A stretch of DNA of 64,000 nucleotides from Actinokineospora auranticolor (GTDB lineage Bacteria > Actinomycetota > Actinomycetes > Mycobacteriales > Pseudonocardiaceae): assembly GCF_002934265.1 (NCBI RefSeq), contig NZ_PTIX01000019.1:62001-126000 (forward strand). The letters run 5' to 3'. The position numbers were made by a program, and so were the translations under genes. The notes beneath the pieces are model-generated. The model was not told the origin of the DNA, did not search any database, and saw only the letters and a list, made by a program, of their open reading frames with translations. Below are positions 9,212 to 17,701 of this stretch, one piece after another (within the stretch, counting starts at the first letter, position 1; every line of letters starts with the position of its first letter).

Positions 9212-10321
9212 ATGACCGGCCACATTCCCCTGGTCGACCTGGCCGCCCAGCACGCCGCCGTGGCGGATGAGGTGGCCGAGGGCTGGGCCCAGGTACTCGC
9301 CAAGACCGCTTTCGTCGGCGGACCGCAGGTCGCCGCGTTCGAGGCCGAGTACGCCGCGTTCGCCGGAGTGGCGAACTGCGTCGGCGTCGGCAACGGCACC
9401 GACGCGCTGGAGCTGGCGCTGCGCGCGTTGGGGGTCGGCCCCGGTGACGAGTGCGTCGTCCCCGCCAACACCTTCATCGCGACCGCCGAGGCCGTGGCCC
9501 GCACCGGTGCCACCACGGTCCTGGTCGACTGCGACGTCGACACCATGCTGATCAACGTCGACGCGGCGGCCGCCGCGGTCACCGACCGCACCCGCGTGGT
9601 GATCCCGGTCGACCTCTACGGCCAGGTCGCGCCGATCCCGGAGCTGCGCGCGGTGCTGCCCGAGCGGGTCGCCATCCTGGAGGACGCCGCCCAGTCGCAG
9701 GGCGCCACCCGGCACGGCCAGACCGCGGGCTCCTTCGGCGACGTCGCCGCCACCAGCTTCTACCCCGGCAAGAACCTCGGCGCCTACGGCGACGCGGGCG
9801 CGGTCACCACCGGCAACGCCGAGCTGGCCGAGCGGGTGCGACTGCTGGGCGCGCACGGCTCGCCGCGCAAGTACGAGCACCCGGTGCTGGGCTTCAACTC
9901 CCGGCTCGACACCCTCCAGGCCGTCGTCCTGTCGGCCAAGCTGCGCAGGCTCGCGGACTGGAACGCGGCCCGCCGCGCCGCCGCCGACCGCTACACCGCG
10001 CTGCTCGCCGACGTCGACGGCGTGACCACCCCCGTGGTGGCCGACGGCAACGTGCCGGTGTGGCACCTGTACGTGGTCCGAGTCGCCGACCGCGACACCG
10101 TGCTGGGCAAGCTGCACGCTGAGGGCATCGGCGCGGGCATCCACTACCCGACCCCGCTGCACCTCACCGGCGCCTTCGCCGACCTCGGCCTGGGCGCGGG
10201 CGCCTTCCCGAACAGCGAGCTGGTGGCGGGCGAGATCCTGTCGCTGCCGCTGTTCCCCGAGATCACCGAGGCGCAGCAGCAGCGCGTGGTGTCGGTGCTG
10301 GCGGACGCGGTCCGCGCATGA
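9212..10321 (+). CDS. DegT/DnrJ/EryC1/StrS family sugar aminotransferase (second copy)
   Basis: The ATG at 9212 is preceded by AGGAGAG and gives 369 residues beginning IPLVDLAAQHA, the normal family start; an in-frame upstream ATG at 9152 would add 20 residues without similarity. The PLP lysine is Lys187 in FYPGKNLGAYGDAG, a pattern typical of WlbC/WbpE/QdtB-like 3-aminotransferases. It overlaps the acetyltransferase at 10318 by ATGA. Together with the Gfo/Idh/MocA enzyme at 1285 and that acetyltransferase it can form a C3 oxidise-aminate-acetylate sequence. The intervening 108-base gap may hold a secondary promoter, but none is convincing. Confidence 0.92.
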   Translation: MTGHIPLVDLAAQHAAVADEVAEGWAQVLAKTAFVGGPQVAAFEAEYAAFAGVANCVGVGNGTDALELALRALGVGPGDECVVPANTFIATAEAVARTGATTVLVDCDVDTMLINVDAAAAAVTDRTRVVIPVDLYGQVAPIPELRAVLPERVAILEDAAQSQGATRHGQTAGSFGDVAATSFYPGKNLGAYGDAGAVTTGNAELAERVRLLGAHGSPRKYEHPVLGFNSRLDTLQAVVLSAKLRRLADWNAARRAAADRYTALLADVDGVTTPVVADGNVPVWHLYVVRVADRDTVLGKLHAEGIGAGIHYPTPLHLTGAFADLGLGAGAFPNSELVAGEILSLPLFPEITEAQQQRVVSVLADAVRA

Positions 10322-10884
10322 GCGGCGTGTTCGTGCACGAGAAGGCCCTCTGCGAGAGCGACGAGGTCGGTGACGGCACCCGGGTCTGGGCGTTCGCGCA
10401 CGTGCTCCCCGGCGCCAAGGTCGGTCGCGACTGCAACATCTGCGACGGCGCGTTCGTGGAGACCGGCGCGGTGCTGGGCGACCGGGTGACGGTCAAGAAC
10501 GGCACCCTGGTGTTCTCCGGGGTCACCTGCGAGGACGAGGTCTTCCTGGGGCCCAACGTGCTGTTCACCAACGACTTCCGGCCGCGCGCGGCGATCCGCA
10601 AGGGCCCCGGGGCGCTGGTGGACACCGTGGTGCGCCGGGGCGCCACGCTGGGCGCGGGCACGGTCGTCGTGTGCGGCGTCGAGGTGGGCGGCTTCGCCTT
10701 CGCGGGTGCGGGCTCCGTGGTGACCAAGGACGTGCCCGCGCACGCCTTCGTGGCGGGCAACCCGGCCCGGCGCAAGGGCTGGGTCTGCGAGTGCGCCGAG
10801 CGCCTCGACGAGGCGCTGCACTGCCCGGCCTGCGGGCTGGACTTCGTCGAGATCGGCGCGGACAAGGGCCTCACCCGGGCCTGA
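10318..10884 (+). CDS. WlbB/WbpD-like acyltransferase (left-handed beta-helix) with C-terminal Cys cluster
   Basis: 188 residues. Most of the protein is hexapeptide-repeat beta-helix (GDGTRVWAFAHV, GAGTVVVCGVEVGG, GAGSVVTKDVPAHAFVAGNPAR), the pattern of UDP-3-amino-uronate N-acetyltransferases such as WbpD/WlbB. The C-terminal 40 residues carry CECAERL...CPACGL, a four-Cys cluster that could bind zinc; such tails occur in a subset of these enzymes. Its start overlaps the aminotransferase stop. A long inverted repeat just after the stop suggests the transcript ends here. Confidence 0.87.
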   Translation: MSGVFVHEKALCESDEVGDGTRVWAFAHVLPGAKVGRDCNICDGAFVETGAVLGDRVTVKNGTLVFSGVTCEDEVFLGPNVLFTNDFRPRAAIRKGPGALVDTVVRRGATLGAGTVVVCGVEVGGFAFAGAGSVVTKDVPAHAFVAGNPARRKGWVCECAERLDEALHCPACGLDFVEIGADKGLTRA

Positions 10885-10892
10885 GAGCGTTC

Positions 10893-10930
10893 CGGATGGC
10901 CGTCGCCCCTTTCGGGGCGGCGGCCATCCG
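10893..10930 (+). terminator. Inverted repeat terminator after the first glycan run
   Basis: Two 17-base arms pair around a TTTC loop (10893-10909 with 10914-10930, one G·T wobble), nine bases after the stop at 10884. There is no T-tract, as is common for actinobacterial hairpin terminators. Confidence 0.7.
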
Positions 10931-11456
10931 CTTGTCCGGGGTAGGGCGCTGTGGGGCAAGAAGCGTTCCCCATGCGGCTAGTCGGTCGGATTCAGGTGTA
11001 CTCCCCAGCGTTCTTTTTCATGTTTCCCACGTTCCCGCCCTGCGCCGAACAGGTGATTCCCAACCCTTGACCGGCTGTTGGTGACCGCACTCACAAACCG
11101 GGGCAACCGGTAAATGAGTCGCGTGTGGACTGTTGGTCGCCGCTATACGAATCCCCTTCGGGAGCGGGCGGGATCCCGGTCGTGGTGCTTGTCAGCCGGC
11201 AAGTGGCTGGTACATCGGCGGTCACGCACCGTAGTAAGGCTGGAATGGCTTTCGCAAATGCGGGTGGTCCAGTAGGGACGGTCACCATTTCGTTACCGGC
11301 AAGGGGCTGTACCCCACTCCCCTGACCGGGGTAACGGGGTGGGGCGCTGTAACGATGTGGAGGTAAATAGGAACCGCGGACCCTGTCGCGCGTCCCCTAT
11401 TCGGTGCCCAACAGCAGTTGATTCCCTACATACGGTTACTTACCGTGGAGGCTCGG
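10931..11456 (+). promoter_or_regulatory. Long gene-free leader upstream of the large secreted protein
   Basis: About 525 bases without a credible gene. Visible structure: GTCACC (11281-11286) and GTTACC (11292-11297) as direct repeats with 11-base spacing; an imperfect inverted repeat pairing CGTTAC (11291-11296) with GTAACG (11331-11336) around smaller GC hairpins; another GTAACG at 11350-11355; and GGTTACTTACC close to the start codon. The GTTACC/GTAACG sites resemble tandem half-sites for an OmpR-type regulator such as MtrA, which controls cell-wall genes in actinobacteria; this is inference. No known riboswitch core was recognised. Confidence 0.4.
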
Positions 11457-14400
11457 ATGGACCGTGCGATGCAGGACGCACGCGGTCGGGGATGGAGAAC
11501 GCGCGGTATGCGGGTCCTCCTCGTTGGAATATTGGCCAGTGTCGGACTACCCGTGTTCGCCGCGTCACCGGCTTCGGCCGCGTCTTGCGTCGGACTGAGC
11601 GCCGTCGCCTGTGAGAACCAGCAGACGGCGGACGTGTACGCGGACGACACCGATTGGAAGATCGAGAGCCCGTACGGCGACATTGAGGGCTTCGCGACCC
11701 AGTCGAGTGTGCAGCCGGGCCAGACGCTCTACTTCAAGATCAAGACGCCGAGCGTCGACTACCAGATCGACATCATCCGCGTCGGCTACTACAACGGCGG
11801 CGGCGCCCGCAGGATCAGCACGGTCCTGCCGTCCGCGCCCCGCCCGCAGAACCAGCCGCAGTGCGCCTACGACGGCAACACCGGCCTGGTCGACTGCGGC
11901 AACTGGGGTGTCTCGGCGTCCTGGACCGCGACCAACGCGGTGCCCGGCTTCTACGTGGCGAACTTCATCAGCAACGACGGCCACGGCGCGTCCCAGTACC
12001 CGTTCGTGGTCCGCAACGACTCGTCGACCTCCGACATCGTCGTGCAGACCTCGGACCAGACCTGGCAGGCCTACAACAAGTACGGCGACCGCGAGGGCAT
12101 CAACGAGTTCAACCTCTACGAGGGCGGCTTCTCCGGTTCCCCCGACGGCCGCGCGTTCAAGGTCAGCTACAACCGGCCGTACCGCAACGCGGGTACCTCG
12201 AACTGGCTCAACGCCGAGTACCCGATGATCCGGTTCCTGGAGCGCAACGGGTACGACGTCACGTACCTCACCGGGGTCGACATCACGCGAAACCCGAACC
12301 TGCTCAAGAACCACAAGGTCTACCTCTCCTCGGGCCACGACGAGTACGTCAACGCGACCCAGCGCGCGGGCATCGAGGCGGCCAAGGCCGCGGGCGTGAA
12401 CCTGTTCTTCTCGACCGGCAACACCATGTTCTGGAAGACCCGGTTCGAGAACTCGATCGACGGTTCGAACACCGCGCTGCGCACGATGGCCTGCTACAAG
12501 GAGACCAAGGCCCCCGGCGGCGCCAAGATCGACCCGAACCCGGCCTGGACCGGCACCTGGCGCGACCCCCGGCAGTCCCCGCCCTCCGACGGCGGCCGCC
12601 CGGAGAACGCGCTGCTCGGCACGCTGTTCAACGTCAACGGCTACCGCGCCGACTCCATCCAGGTCCCGGCCTCCTACGGCCGCAACCGGTTCTGGCGCAA
12701 CACCTCGATCGCCACCGCCACCACCACGACCACGCTGCCCACGGGCACCCTGGGCTACGAGTGGGACGGCGACCCGGACAACGGCTACCGCCCGGCGGGC
12801 TCCGTGCCGCTGTCGGACACCACCGTCAACGTCGCCGACGGCCAGCTGCTGCTCGACTACGGCTACCTCTACGGCGCCGGGTCGGCCAACCACAAGCTGA
12901 TCATGTACCGGGACCCGGCCAGCAAGGCGCTGGTCTTCAGCGCGGCCACCGTGCAGTGGGCCTGGGGTCTGGACGACCACCACTCGCTGCCCTACGGCGG
13001 CCCGACCAGCAGCCCGGCGCCGAGCCAGGCGATGCAGCAGGCCACGGTCAACCTGCTCGCCGACATGGGCGCGCAGCCGACCACGAAGATGTCGAACCTC
13101 ATCACGGCCACCAAGTCGACCGACACCGTCGGCCCGACCGTGACCGTCGCGTCCCCGGCGGCCGGTAGCACCGTCCCCGCGGGCACCGAGGTCACCATCT
13201 CCGGTACCGCGGTCGACGCGGGCGGCGGCAAGGTCGGTTCGGTCGAGGTCTCCGTCGACGGCGGCCAGACCTTCCACCGGGCCACCGGCCTGGACAACTG
13301 GACCTACAAGTGGACGCCGAGCACGCTCGGCGCGGTCTCCATCCAGGTCCGCTCGTCCGACGACGGCGCCACCCTCGGCGCCACCCTCACGCGCAACCTG
13401 ACCGTGGGCGCCCAGCAGTGCCCGTGCACCCTGTTCGGCACCCAGACCCCGGCCTCCGTGGACGGCGGCGACGCCGCGCAGATCGAGGTCGGCACCAAGT
13501 TCACCACCTCGGTGAACGCGACCGTCACCGGTGTCCGGTTCTACAAGGCGACCGCCAACACCGGCACGCACACCGGCACGCTGTGGACCTCGGCGGGCCA
13601 GCAGCTGGCCACCGGCACCTTCACCAACGAGACGGGGTCGGGCTGGCAGAAGCTGACCTTCAGCTCGCCGGTGCAGATCCGGTCCGGCCAGACCTACGTC
13701 GCGTCCTACACGGCGCCCAACGGCCACTACTCGGTCGACGCGGGCTACTTCGTCGGCAAGGGGGCGGGCATCGTCCCGCTGACCGCGCCCGCGACCGGGG
13801 CCACGCCCGGCGGCAACGGCGTGTTCCGCTACGGGGTGGGCTTCCCCAACAGCTCGTTCAACGGCGGCAACTACTGGGTCGACCCGGTCATCACCACCGA
13901 CACCGCGGACAACACGGCCCCGCTGGTCAGCAACACCTCGCCCACGAGCGGTGCCACCGGCGCCTACCTCGACGGCAGCGTGACGGTCACGTTCAACGAG
14001 GCCGTCGACCCGCAGAGCGTGGTCTTCACGCTCAAGGCGGGCGGCAGCAACGGCTCCCCGGTCGCCGGTGTGGTCAGCACGGACGACAAGAAGGTCACGT
14101 TCACCCCGAACGACCTGCTGGCGGCCAACACGCTGCACACCGCGTCCGCGTTCGCGACCGACGGGTTCGGCAACGCACTGGCCGCGACCCAGACGTGGAA
14201 CTTCACCACCGGCACCGCGCTCCAGCCGTGCCCGTGCAACCTGTTCGGCACCCGCACCCCGGGGACCCTGGACTCCGGGGACGCCAGCGACGTCGAGCTG
14301 GGCGGCAAGTTCACCGTGGGGGTCAGCGCCAAGGTCACCGGCGTCCGCTTCTACAAGAACTTCAACAACACCGGCACCCACACCGGCTCGATCTGGACCT

Positions 14401-15518
14401 CGAGCGGCCAGCGCATCGCGACCGGCACGTTCACCAACGAGACCGCTTCGGGTTGGCAGTCGCTGACCTTCAGCGCGCCCGTGCAGCTCCAGGCGGGCCA
14501 GACCTACATCGCCTCCTACCGGGCGCCCAACGGGCACTACTCGGTGGACAACGCCTACTTCGCCTCCCAGGGCGCCGGTCGCGGCATCCTGACCGCCCCG
14601 GCCTCCGGCGCGGTGAACGGCAACGGCGTGTACGTCTACGGCGGCGGCTTCCCGAACAGCACCTACAACGCCAACAACTACTGGGTCGACCCGATCGTCG
14701 ACACCTTCGGCGCGGACTCCGTCCCGCCGACGGTGACCTCGACCACCCCGACCAGCGGCGCCACGGGTGTGCCGACCGGCAACGGCGTCACGGTCAACTT
14801 CTCCGAGGCGATCAACCCGTCCTCGCTGCAGTTCACCCTGAACCGCAACGGCAGCTCCGTCCCGGGCACCACGCAGTTCGCCCCGGACAACCAGAGCGTG
14901 ACCTTCGTCTCCACCGACGTGCTGCCGGGCAACGCCCAGTTCACGGTCACGGTGCGGGCGGCGGACGCGTGGGGCAACCTGATGCCCGCGGCGCACACGT
15001 TCTCGTTCACCACCGGCGCGACGGGCCAGTGCCCGTGCACCGTGTTCCGCCCGACGGACACCCCGGCCACCACCACGGTCGACTCGCCCGTCGAGCTGGG
15101 CATGCGGCTCACGCCGACGGCGGACGGGTACATCACCGGTGTCCGCTTCTACAAGACCGCGGGTGACACCGGTACCCACACCGGCACCCTGTGGAGCGGC
15201 GCGGGCGCCCTGCTGGCCACCGGCTCGTTCAGCAACGAGACGAGCAGCGGTTGGCAGACGCTGACCTTCAGCACCCCGATCCAGGTCACGGCGAACCAGA
15301 CCTACGTCGTCTCCTACTGGGGTTCCACGGGTCACTACGGGTACACGGCGGGCTTCTTCAACAACCCCCACGTCAACGGGCCGCTCACGGCTCCCGCGAC
15401 CGCTGAGGGCGCCCCCAACGGCGTGTACCGCTACGGCACCGGCGGGGCCTTCCCCAGCGGCGCCGGTAACGGAACGAACTACTGGGTCGACGCAGTGTTC
15501 GCGACGAGCGTTTCGTAG
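11457..15518 (+). CDS. Large secreted protein: DMFase-like domain, Ig domains and three DUF4082 repeats
   Basis: ATG at 11457 has GGAGG six bases upstream and gives 1353 residues; an in-frame ATG at 11418 lacks one. A signal peptide (residues 1-42, ending SPASA) precedes a region (about 45-540) like the C-terminal domain of the N,N-dimethylformamidase large subunit, with YNGGGARR, SSGHDEY and a tail rich in Tyr and Gly. An Ig-like domain follows (about 555-650). Then three copies of a roughly 150-residue DUF4082 module, starting with CPC at residues 655, 925 and 1192 and containing GVRFYK, THTG and GHY motifs, are separated by two SbsA-type Ig domains (SPTSGATG, TPTSGATG). It is probably an extracellular glycan-binding or glycan-modifying protein; catalysis is unproven. 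Confidence 0.85.
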   Translation: MDRAMQDARGRGWRTRGMRVLLVGILASVGLPVFAASPASAASCVGLSAVACENQQTADVYADDTDWKIESPYGDIEGFATQSSVQPGQTLYFKIKTPSVDYQIDIIRVGYYNGGGARRISTVLPSAPRPQNQPQCAYDGNTGLVDCGNWGVSASWTATNAVPGFYVANFISNDGHGASQYPFVVRNDSSTSDIVVQTSDQTWQAYNKYGDREGINEFNLYEGGFSGSPDGRAFKVSYNRPYRNAGTSNWLNAEYPMIRFLERNGYDVTYLTGVDITRNPNLLKNHKVYLSSGHDEYVNATQRAGIEAAKAAGVNLFFSTGNTMFWKTRFENSIDGSNTALRTMACYKETKAPGGAKIDPNPAWTGTWRDPRQSPPSDGGRPENALLGTLFNVNGYRADSIQVPASYGRNRFWRNTSIATATTTTTLPTGTLGYEWDGDPDNGYRPAGSVPLSDTTVNVADGQLLLDYGYLYGAGSANHKLIMYRDPASKALVFSAATVQWAWGLDDHHSLPYGGPTSSPAPSQAMQQATVNLLADMGAQPTTKMSNLITATKSTDTVGPTVTVASPAAGSTVPAGTEVTISGTAVDAGGGKVGSVEVSVDGGQTFHRATGLDNWTYKWTPSTLGAVSIQVRSSDDGATLGATLTRNLTVGAQQCPCTLFGTQTPASVDGGDAAQIEVGTKFTTSVNATVTGVRFYKATANTGTHTGTLWTSAGQQLATGTFTNETGSGWQKLTFSSPVQIRSGQTYVASYTAPNGHYSVDAGYFVGKGAGIVPLTAPATGATPGGNGVFRYGVGFPNSSFNGGNYWVDPVITTDTADNTAPLVSNTSPTSGATGAYLDGSVTVTFNEAVDPQSVVFTLKAGGSNGSPVAGVVSTDDKKVTFTPNDLLAANTLHTASAFATDGFGNALAATQTWNFTTGTALQPCPCNLFGTRTPGTLDSGDASDVELGGKFTVGVSAKVTGVRFYKNFNNTGTHTGSIWTSSGQRIATGTFTNETASGWQSLTFSAPVQLQAGQTYIASYRAPNGHYSVDNAYFASQGAGRGILTAPASGAVNGNGVYVYGGGFPNSTYNANNYWVDPIVDTFGADSVPPTVTSTTPTSGATGVPTGNGVTVNFSEAINPSSLQFTLNRNGSSVPGTTQFAPDNQSVTFVSTDVLPGNAQFTVTVRAADAWGNLMPAAHTFSFTTGATGQCPCTVFRPTDTPATTTVDSPVELGMRLTPTADGYITGVRFYKTAGDTGTHTGTLWSGAGALLATGSFSNETSSGWQTLTFSTPIQVTANQTYVVSYWGSTGHYGYTAGFFNNPHVNGPLTAPATAEGAPNGVYRYGTGGAFPSGAGNGTNYWVDAVFATSVS

Positions 15519-15547
15519 CGAACTCCGACTGACCTAGGGGGCGACCA

Positions 15548-16591
15548 GTGGCCAGCGTTGATGTGGTGATCCCGTGCTACAAGTACGGGTCGGTCCTGCC
15601 GACCGCCGTGCGCAGCGTGCTCGACCAGCCGGGCGTGGACGTCCGGGTGCTCGTGATCGACGACTGCTCCGGTGACGGCAGCGCCGACGTCGCCCGGGGG
15701 TTGTCCGAACAGGACAGCCGGGTGACCGTGGTTGAGCACAAGCAGAACAAGGGACACATCGCCACCTACAACGAGGGCCTGCTGGACTGGGCGAGCGCTG
15801 ACTACTGCGCCCTGCTCAGCGCCGACGACGCCCTGACCCCGGGTGCGTTGCGACGGGCTACCCGCCTGCTCGACACGCACCCGGAGGTCGGGTTCGTCTA
15901 CGGCCGCCCCCTGCACTGGGACGGCAGCGAGCCGCTACCGACGGCCCGCACCGAGGACAATGGCTGGACCGTCTACAACGGACCCTCGTGGTTGCGCAGG
16001 CGGTTCGCCCTCGGTGACGGGTGCATCACGTCACCGGAGGTCGTGGTCCGGACGTCGATGCAGCAGAAGTACGGCGGCTACAACCCGGAACTGCGCCACA
16101 CGGGCGACATCGAGATGTGGATGCGCTTCGCCCTCCACGCCGACGTCGGCTACCTGCGCGGGGTGGACCAGGCGTACTACCGGGTGCACGGCCAGAACAT
16201 GTCGGCGGCCTACTACGCGTCCGTGGTGGCCGACCTCCGCCAACGGCTCGCGGCCTACACGGCCATCACCGACCGCGAAGACAACCACCTGGCGGACAAG
16301 ACGGACCTGGACCGCCGAGTCCGCCGGGTCCTGTCCCGCGACGCGCTGAGGCGGGCGGGTCGGGCGTTCGACAAGGGCCGCTCGGAGGTCGACCCGGTAG
16401 AGGAACTGGTGGAGTTCGCCCGCGAGTCGTACGGGGACATCGAGAACCTCCCGGAGTGGCACACGCTGCAACTGCGCAAGCGCCTCGGCCCCAAACGAGC
16501 CCGAGCCCTCTCCCCCCTGGTCCTCACCGCCCCAGCCCGCCGAGTCCGCCACCACGTCCGAGTCCTGAAATGGCAGCGCGAAGGCATCTGA
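15548..16591 (+). CDS. Glycosyltransferase family 2
   Basis: GTG start with AGGGGG upstream; 347 residues. GT-A fold motifs are clear: VDVVIPCYKYGSVLPTAVRSVL at the N-terminus, VIDDCSGDGSA, and the DxD-type SADDAL for the nucleotide-sugar metal site. The C-terminal third is helical and basic, as in soluble or peripheral EPS transferases. It lies 29 bases after the large secreted protein, possibly cotranscribed, and is followed by a strong hairpin. The last fifty codons use more varied third positions (several CGA and CTC) than the rest. Confidence 0.9.
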   Translation: MASVDVVIPCYKYGSVLPTAVRSVLDQPGVDVRVLVIDDCSGDGSADVARGLSEQDSRVTVVEHKQNKGHIATYNEGLLDWASADYCALLSADDALTPGALRRATRLLDTHPEVGFVYGRPLHWDGSEPLPTARTEDNGWTVYNGPSWLRRRFALGDGCITSPEVVVRTSMQQKYGGYNPELRHTGDIEMWMRFALHADVGYLRGVDQAYYRVHGQNMSAAYYASVVADLRQRLAAYTAITDREDNHLADKTDLDRRVRRVLSRDALRRAGRAFDKGRSEVDPVEELVEFARESYGDIENLPEWHTLQLRKRLGPKRARALSPLVLTAPARRVRHHVRVLKWQREGI

Positions 16592-16605
16592 CCAGCGAAT
16601 AGATC

Positions 16606-16647
16606 GATCAGGCCCCGCCGGCTTCTCGGAGCAGGCGGGGCCTGGTC
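16606..16647 (+). terminator. Hairpin terminator after GT2
   Basis: Arms 16606-16619 and 16634-16647 pair over 14 positions (one G·T), 14 bases after the GT2 stop. Loop of 14 bases. Confidence 0.7.
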
Positions 16648-17193
16648 ATCTCCCCACCCGCCTGACCAGTTCCCCAGCGCCGCTTCCCAGACCACCTCGC
16701 CCAAGCCGCGCACCTACTCCACCCATCGCACTTCTCTCGCCAACACCCGCGCAACCGCCGCCCGAGTCCCTAGCTCCACCAACGCACTTCTCTCTTCCCC
16801 CAGCCACCCCCACAACCGCCGCTTGAGCCCAGCCCCCGCCCGAACGCAACGACCCCTTGAGGTCAAGGGCCCCTACGAACCTGCGGTGGGGAAGAGCGGT
16901 GGGGGAGGGGCAAGCCACCCCACCCGCGGGCGAGCTTGGCAGGTCCGTCCCCCCGCACAAAGACGTTCCACCCCATCGAGCAGAAGGCGGGGGCGCGAAG
17001 AGTCAGGTGGTGGGTCGGGCTGGCACACGTCGGCGGGTGGCGGGTTCTGCTTGGCGGGGTGGGGACGGGTTACGAGATGGCCTGGGTGGGCAGGGCGAGC
17101 GCGGCTTGGGTAGGCAGCTGAGAACTGCCGTGCAACCTTTCCCCACCCCCCGAGCGTGAGTACCCCGTAGCTACCGCACCAGCAGGGGGTCCG
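16648..17193. other. Gene-free stretch containing copy A of a dispersed repeat
   Basis: About 545 bases between the GT2 terminator and the sigma factor gene. Small open frames exist on both strands but have no ribosome site and no family features. The right half is a copy of the repeat also found at 33.3 kb. A weak ECF-like promoter (AACCTT at 17134 and CGTGAG at 17155) might serve the sigma factor gene. Confidence 0.5.
16878..17117 (+). repeat. Dispersed intergenic repeat, copy A
   Basis: Shares an ordered series of near-identical blocks with 33278-33515: CCTGCGGTGGG, then GCGGTGGGG, GGGCAAGCC, CCCGCGGGC, AGCTTG, CGCACAAAGA/CACACAAAGA, ATCGAGCAG and, further on, GCTTGGCGGGGTGG and GCGGCTTG. 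The order and spacing are conserved while intervening bases differ. Neither copy encodes a shared protein in a consistent frame. Confidence 0.7.
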
Positions 17194-17691
17194 ATGGACG
17201 ACCGGGATACCGGTTTTACCGAGTACTTCGCCGCTCGTTCATCCACCCTCCGCAGCACCGCCTTCTTGTTGTGCGGGGACTGGCACCGTGCCGAGGACCT
17301 CGTGCAGACCACCTTCATCAAGCTCTACCGCGTGTGGAACCGGGTCGCCGAGCGGGGCAAGCTCGACGGCTACGTGCGCAAGATCCTCGTGCGCACCTTC
17401 CTGGACGAGGCCCGCCGCGGCTTCTTCCGCCGGGAGACCGTCACCGAGGACCCCGGTGACACCTCCCTGCCCTCCTCGACCGGCGCCGTCGAGGACCGGG
17501 TCGTTCTCCTGCGGGCACTGACCAGGGTGCCCGCCAGGCAGCGTGCCGCGCTGGTCCTGCGGTACTGGGAAGACCTCTCGCTGGAGGAGAGCGCGCGGGT
17601 GCTCCGGTGTTCGACCGGGACCGTGAAGAGCCAGGCCTCTCGCGGGTTGGCCCTGCTGCGCGACGAACTCCCCGCCTCCGTGACTCTGTAG
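17194..17691 (+). CDS. SigE-family ECF RNA polymerase sigma factor
   Basis: 165 residues; ATG with AGGGGG upstream. Region 2 (about 5-75) contains LRSTAFLLCGDWHRAEDLVQ, the DNA-melting and core-binding segment; region 4 (about 105-160) contains RQRAALVLRYWEDLSLEE and a helix-turn-helix around GTVKSQASRGL. Length and motifs match the actinobacterial SigE-fam group. The gene is followed after 10 bases by a single-pass membrane protein that may be its regulator. A possible ECF-type promoter about 40 bases upstream would suggest autoregulation. Confidence 0.92.
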   Translation: MDDRDTGFTEYFAARSSTLRSTAFLLCGDWHRAEDLVQTTFIKLYRVWNRVAERGKLDGYVRKILVRTFLDEARRGFFRRETVTEDPGDTSLPSSTGAVEDRVVLLRALTRVPARQRAALVLRYWEDLSLEESARVLRCSTGTVKSQASRGLALLRDELPASVTL

Positions 17692-17701
17692 GGAAGGACC
17701 A

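Noticed and set aside
10931-11456. Possible c-di-AMP (ydaO) or c-di-GMP riboswitch in the leader
   Set aside because: The conserved cores of these riboswitches were looked for by eye and not found; only unspecific hairpins and GTTACC words are visible.
11565-15371. 1268-residue open frame on the - strand
   Set aside because: Antisense shadow of the large secreted protein; Arg/Val/Gly-rich without motifs or start signal.
16823-17159. Short overlapping + strand frames (60-100 codons)
   Set aside because: No ribosome site, no shared frame with copy B of the repeat, and composition of repeat DNA; treated as non-coding.
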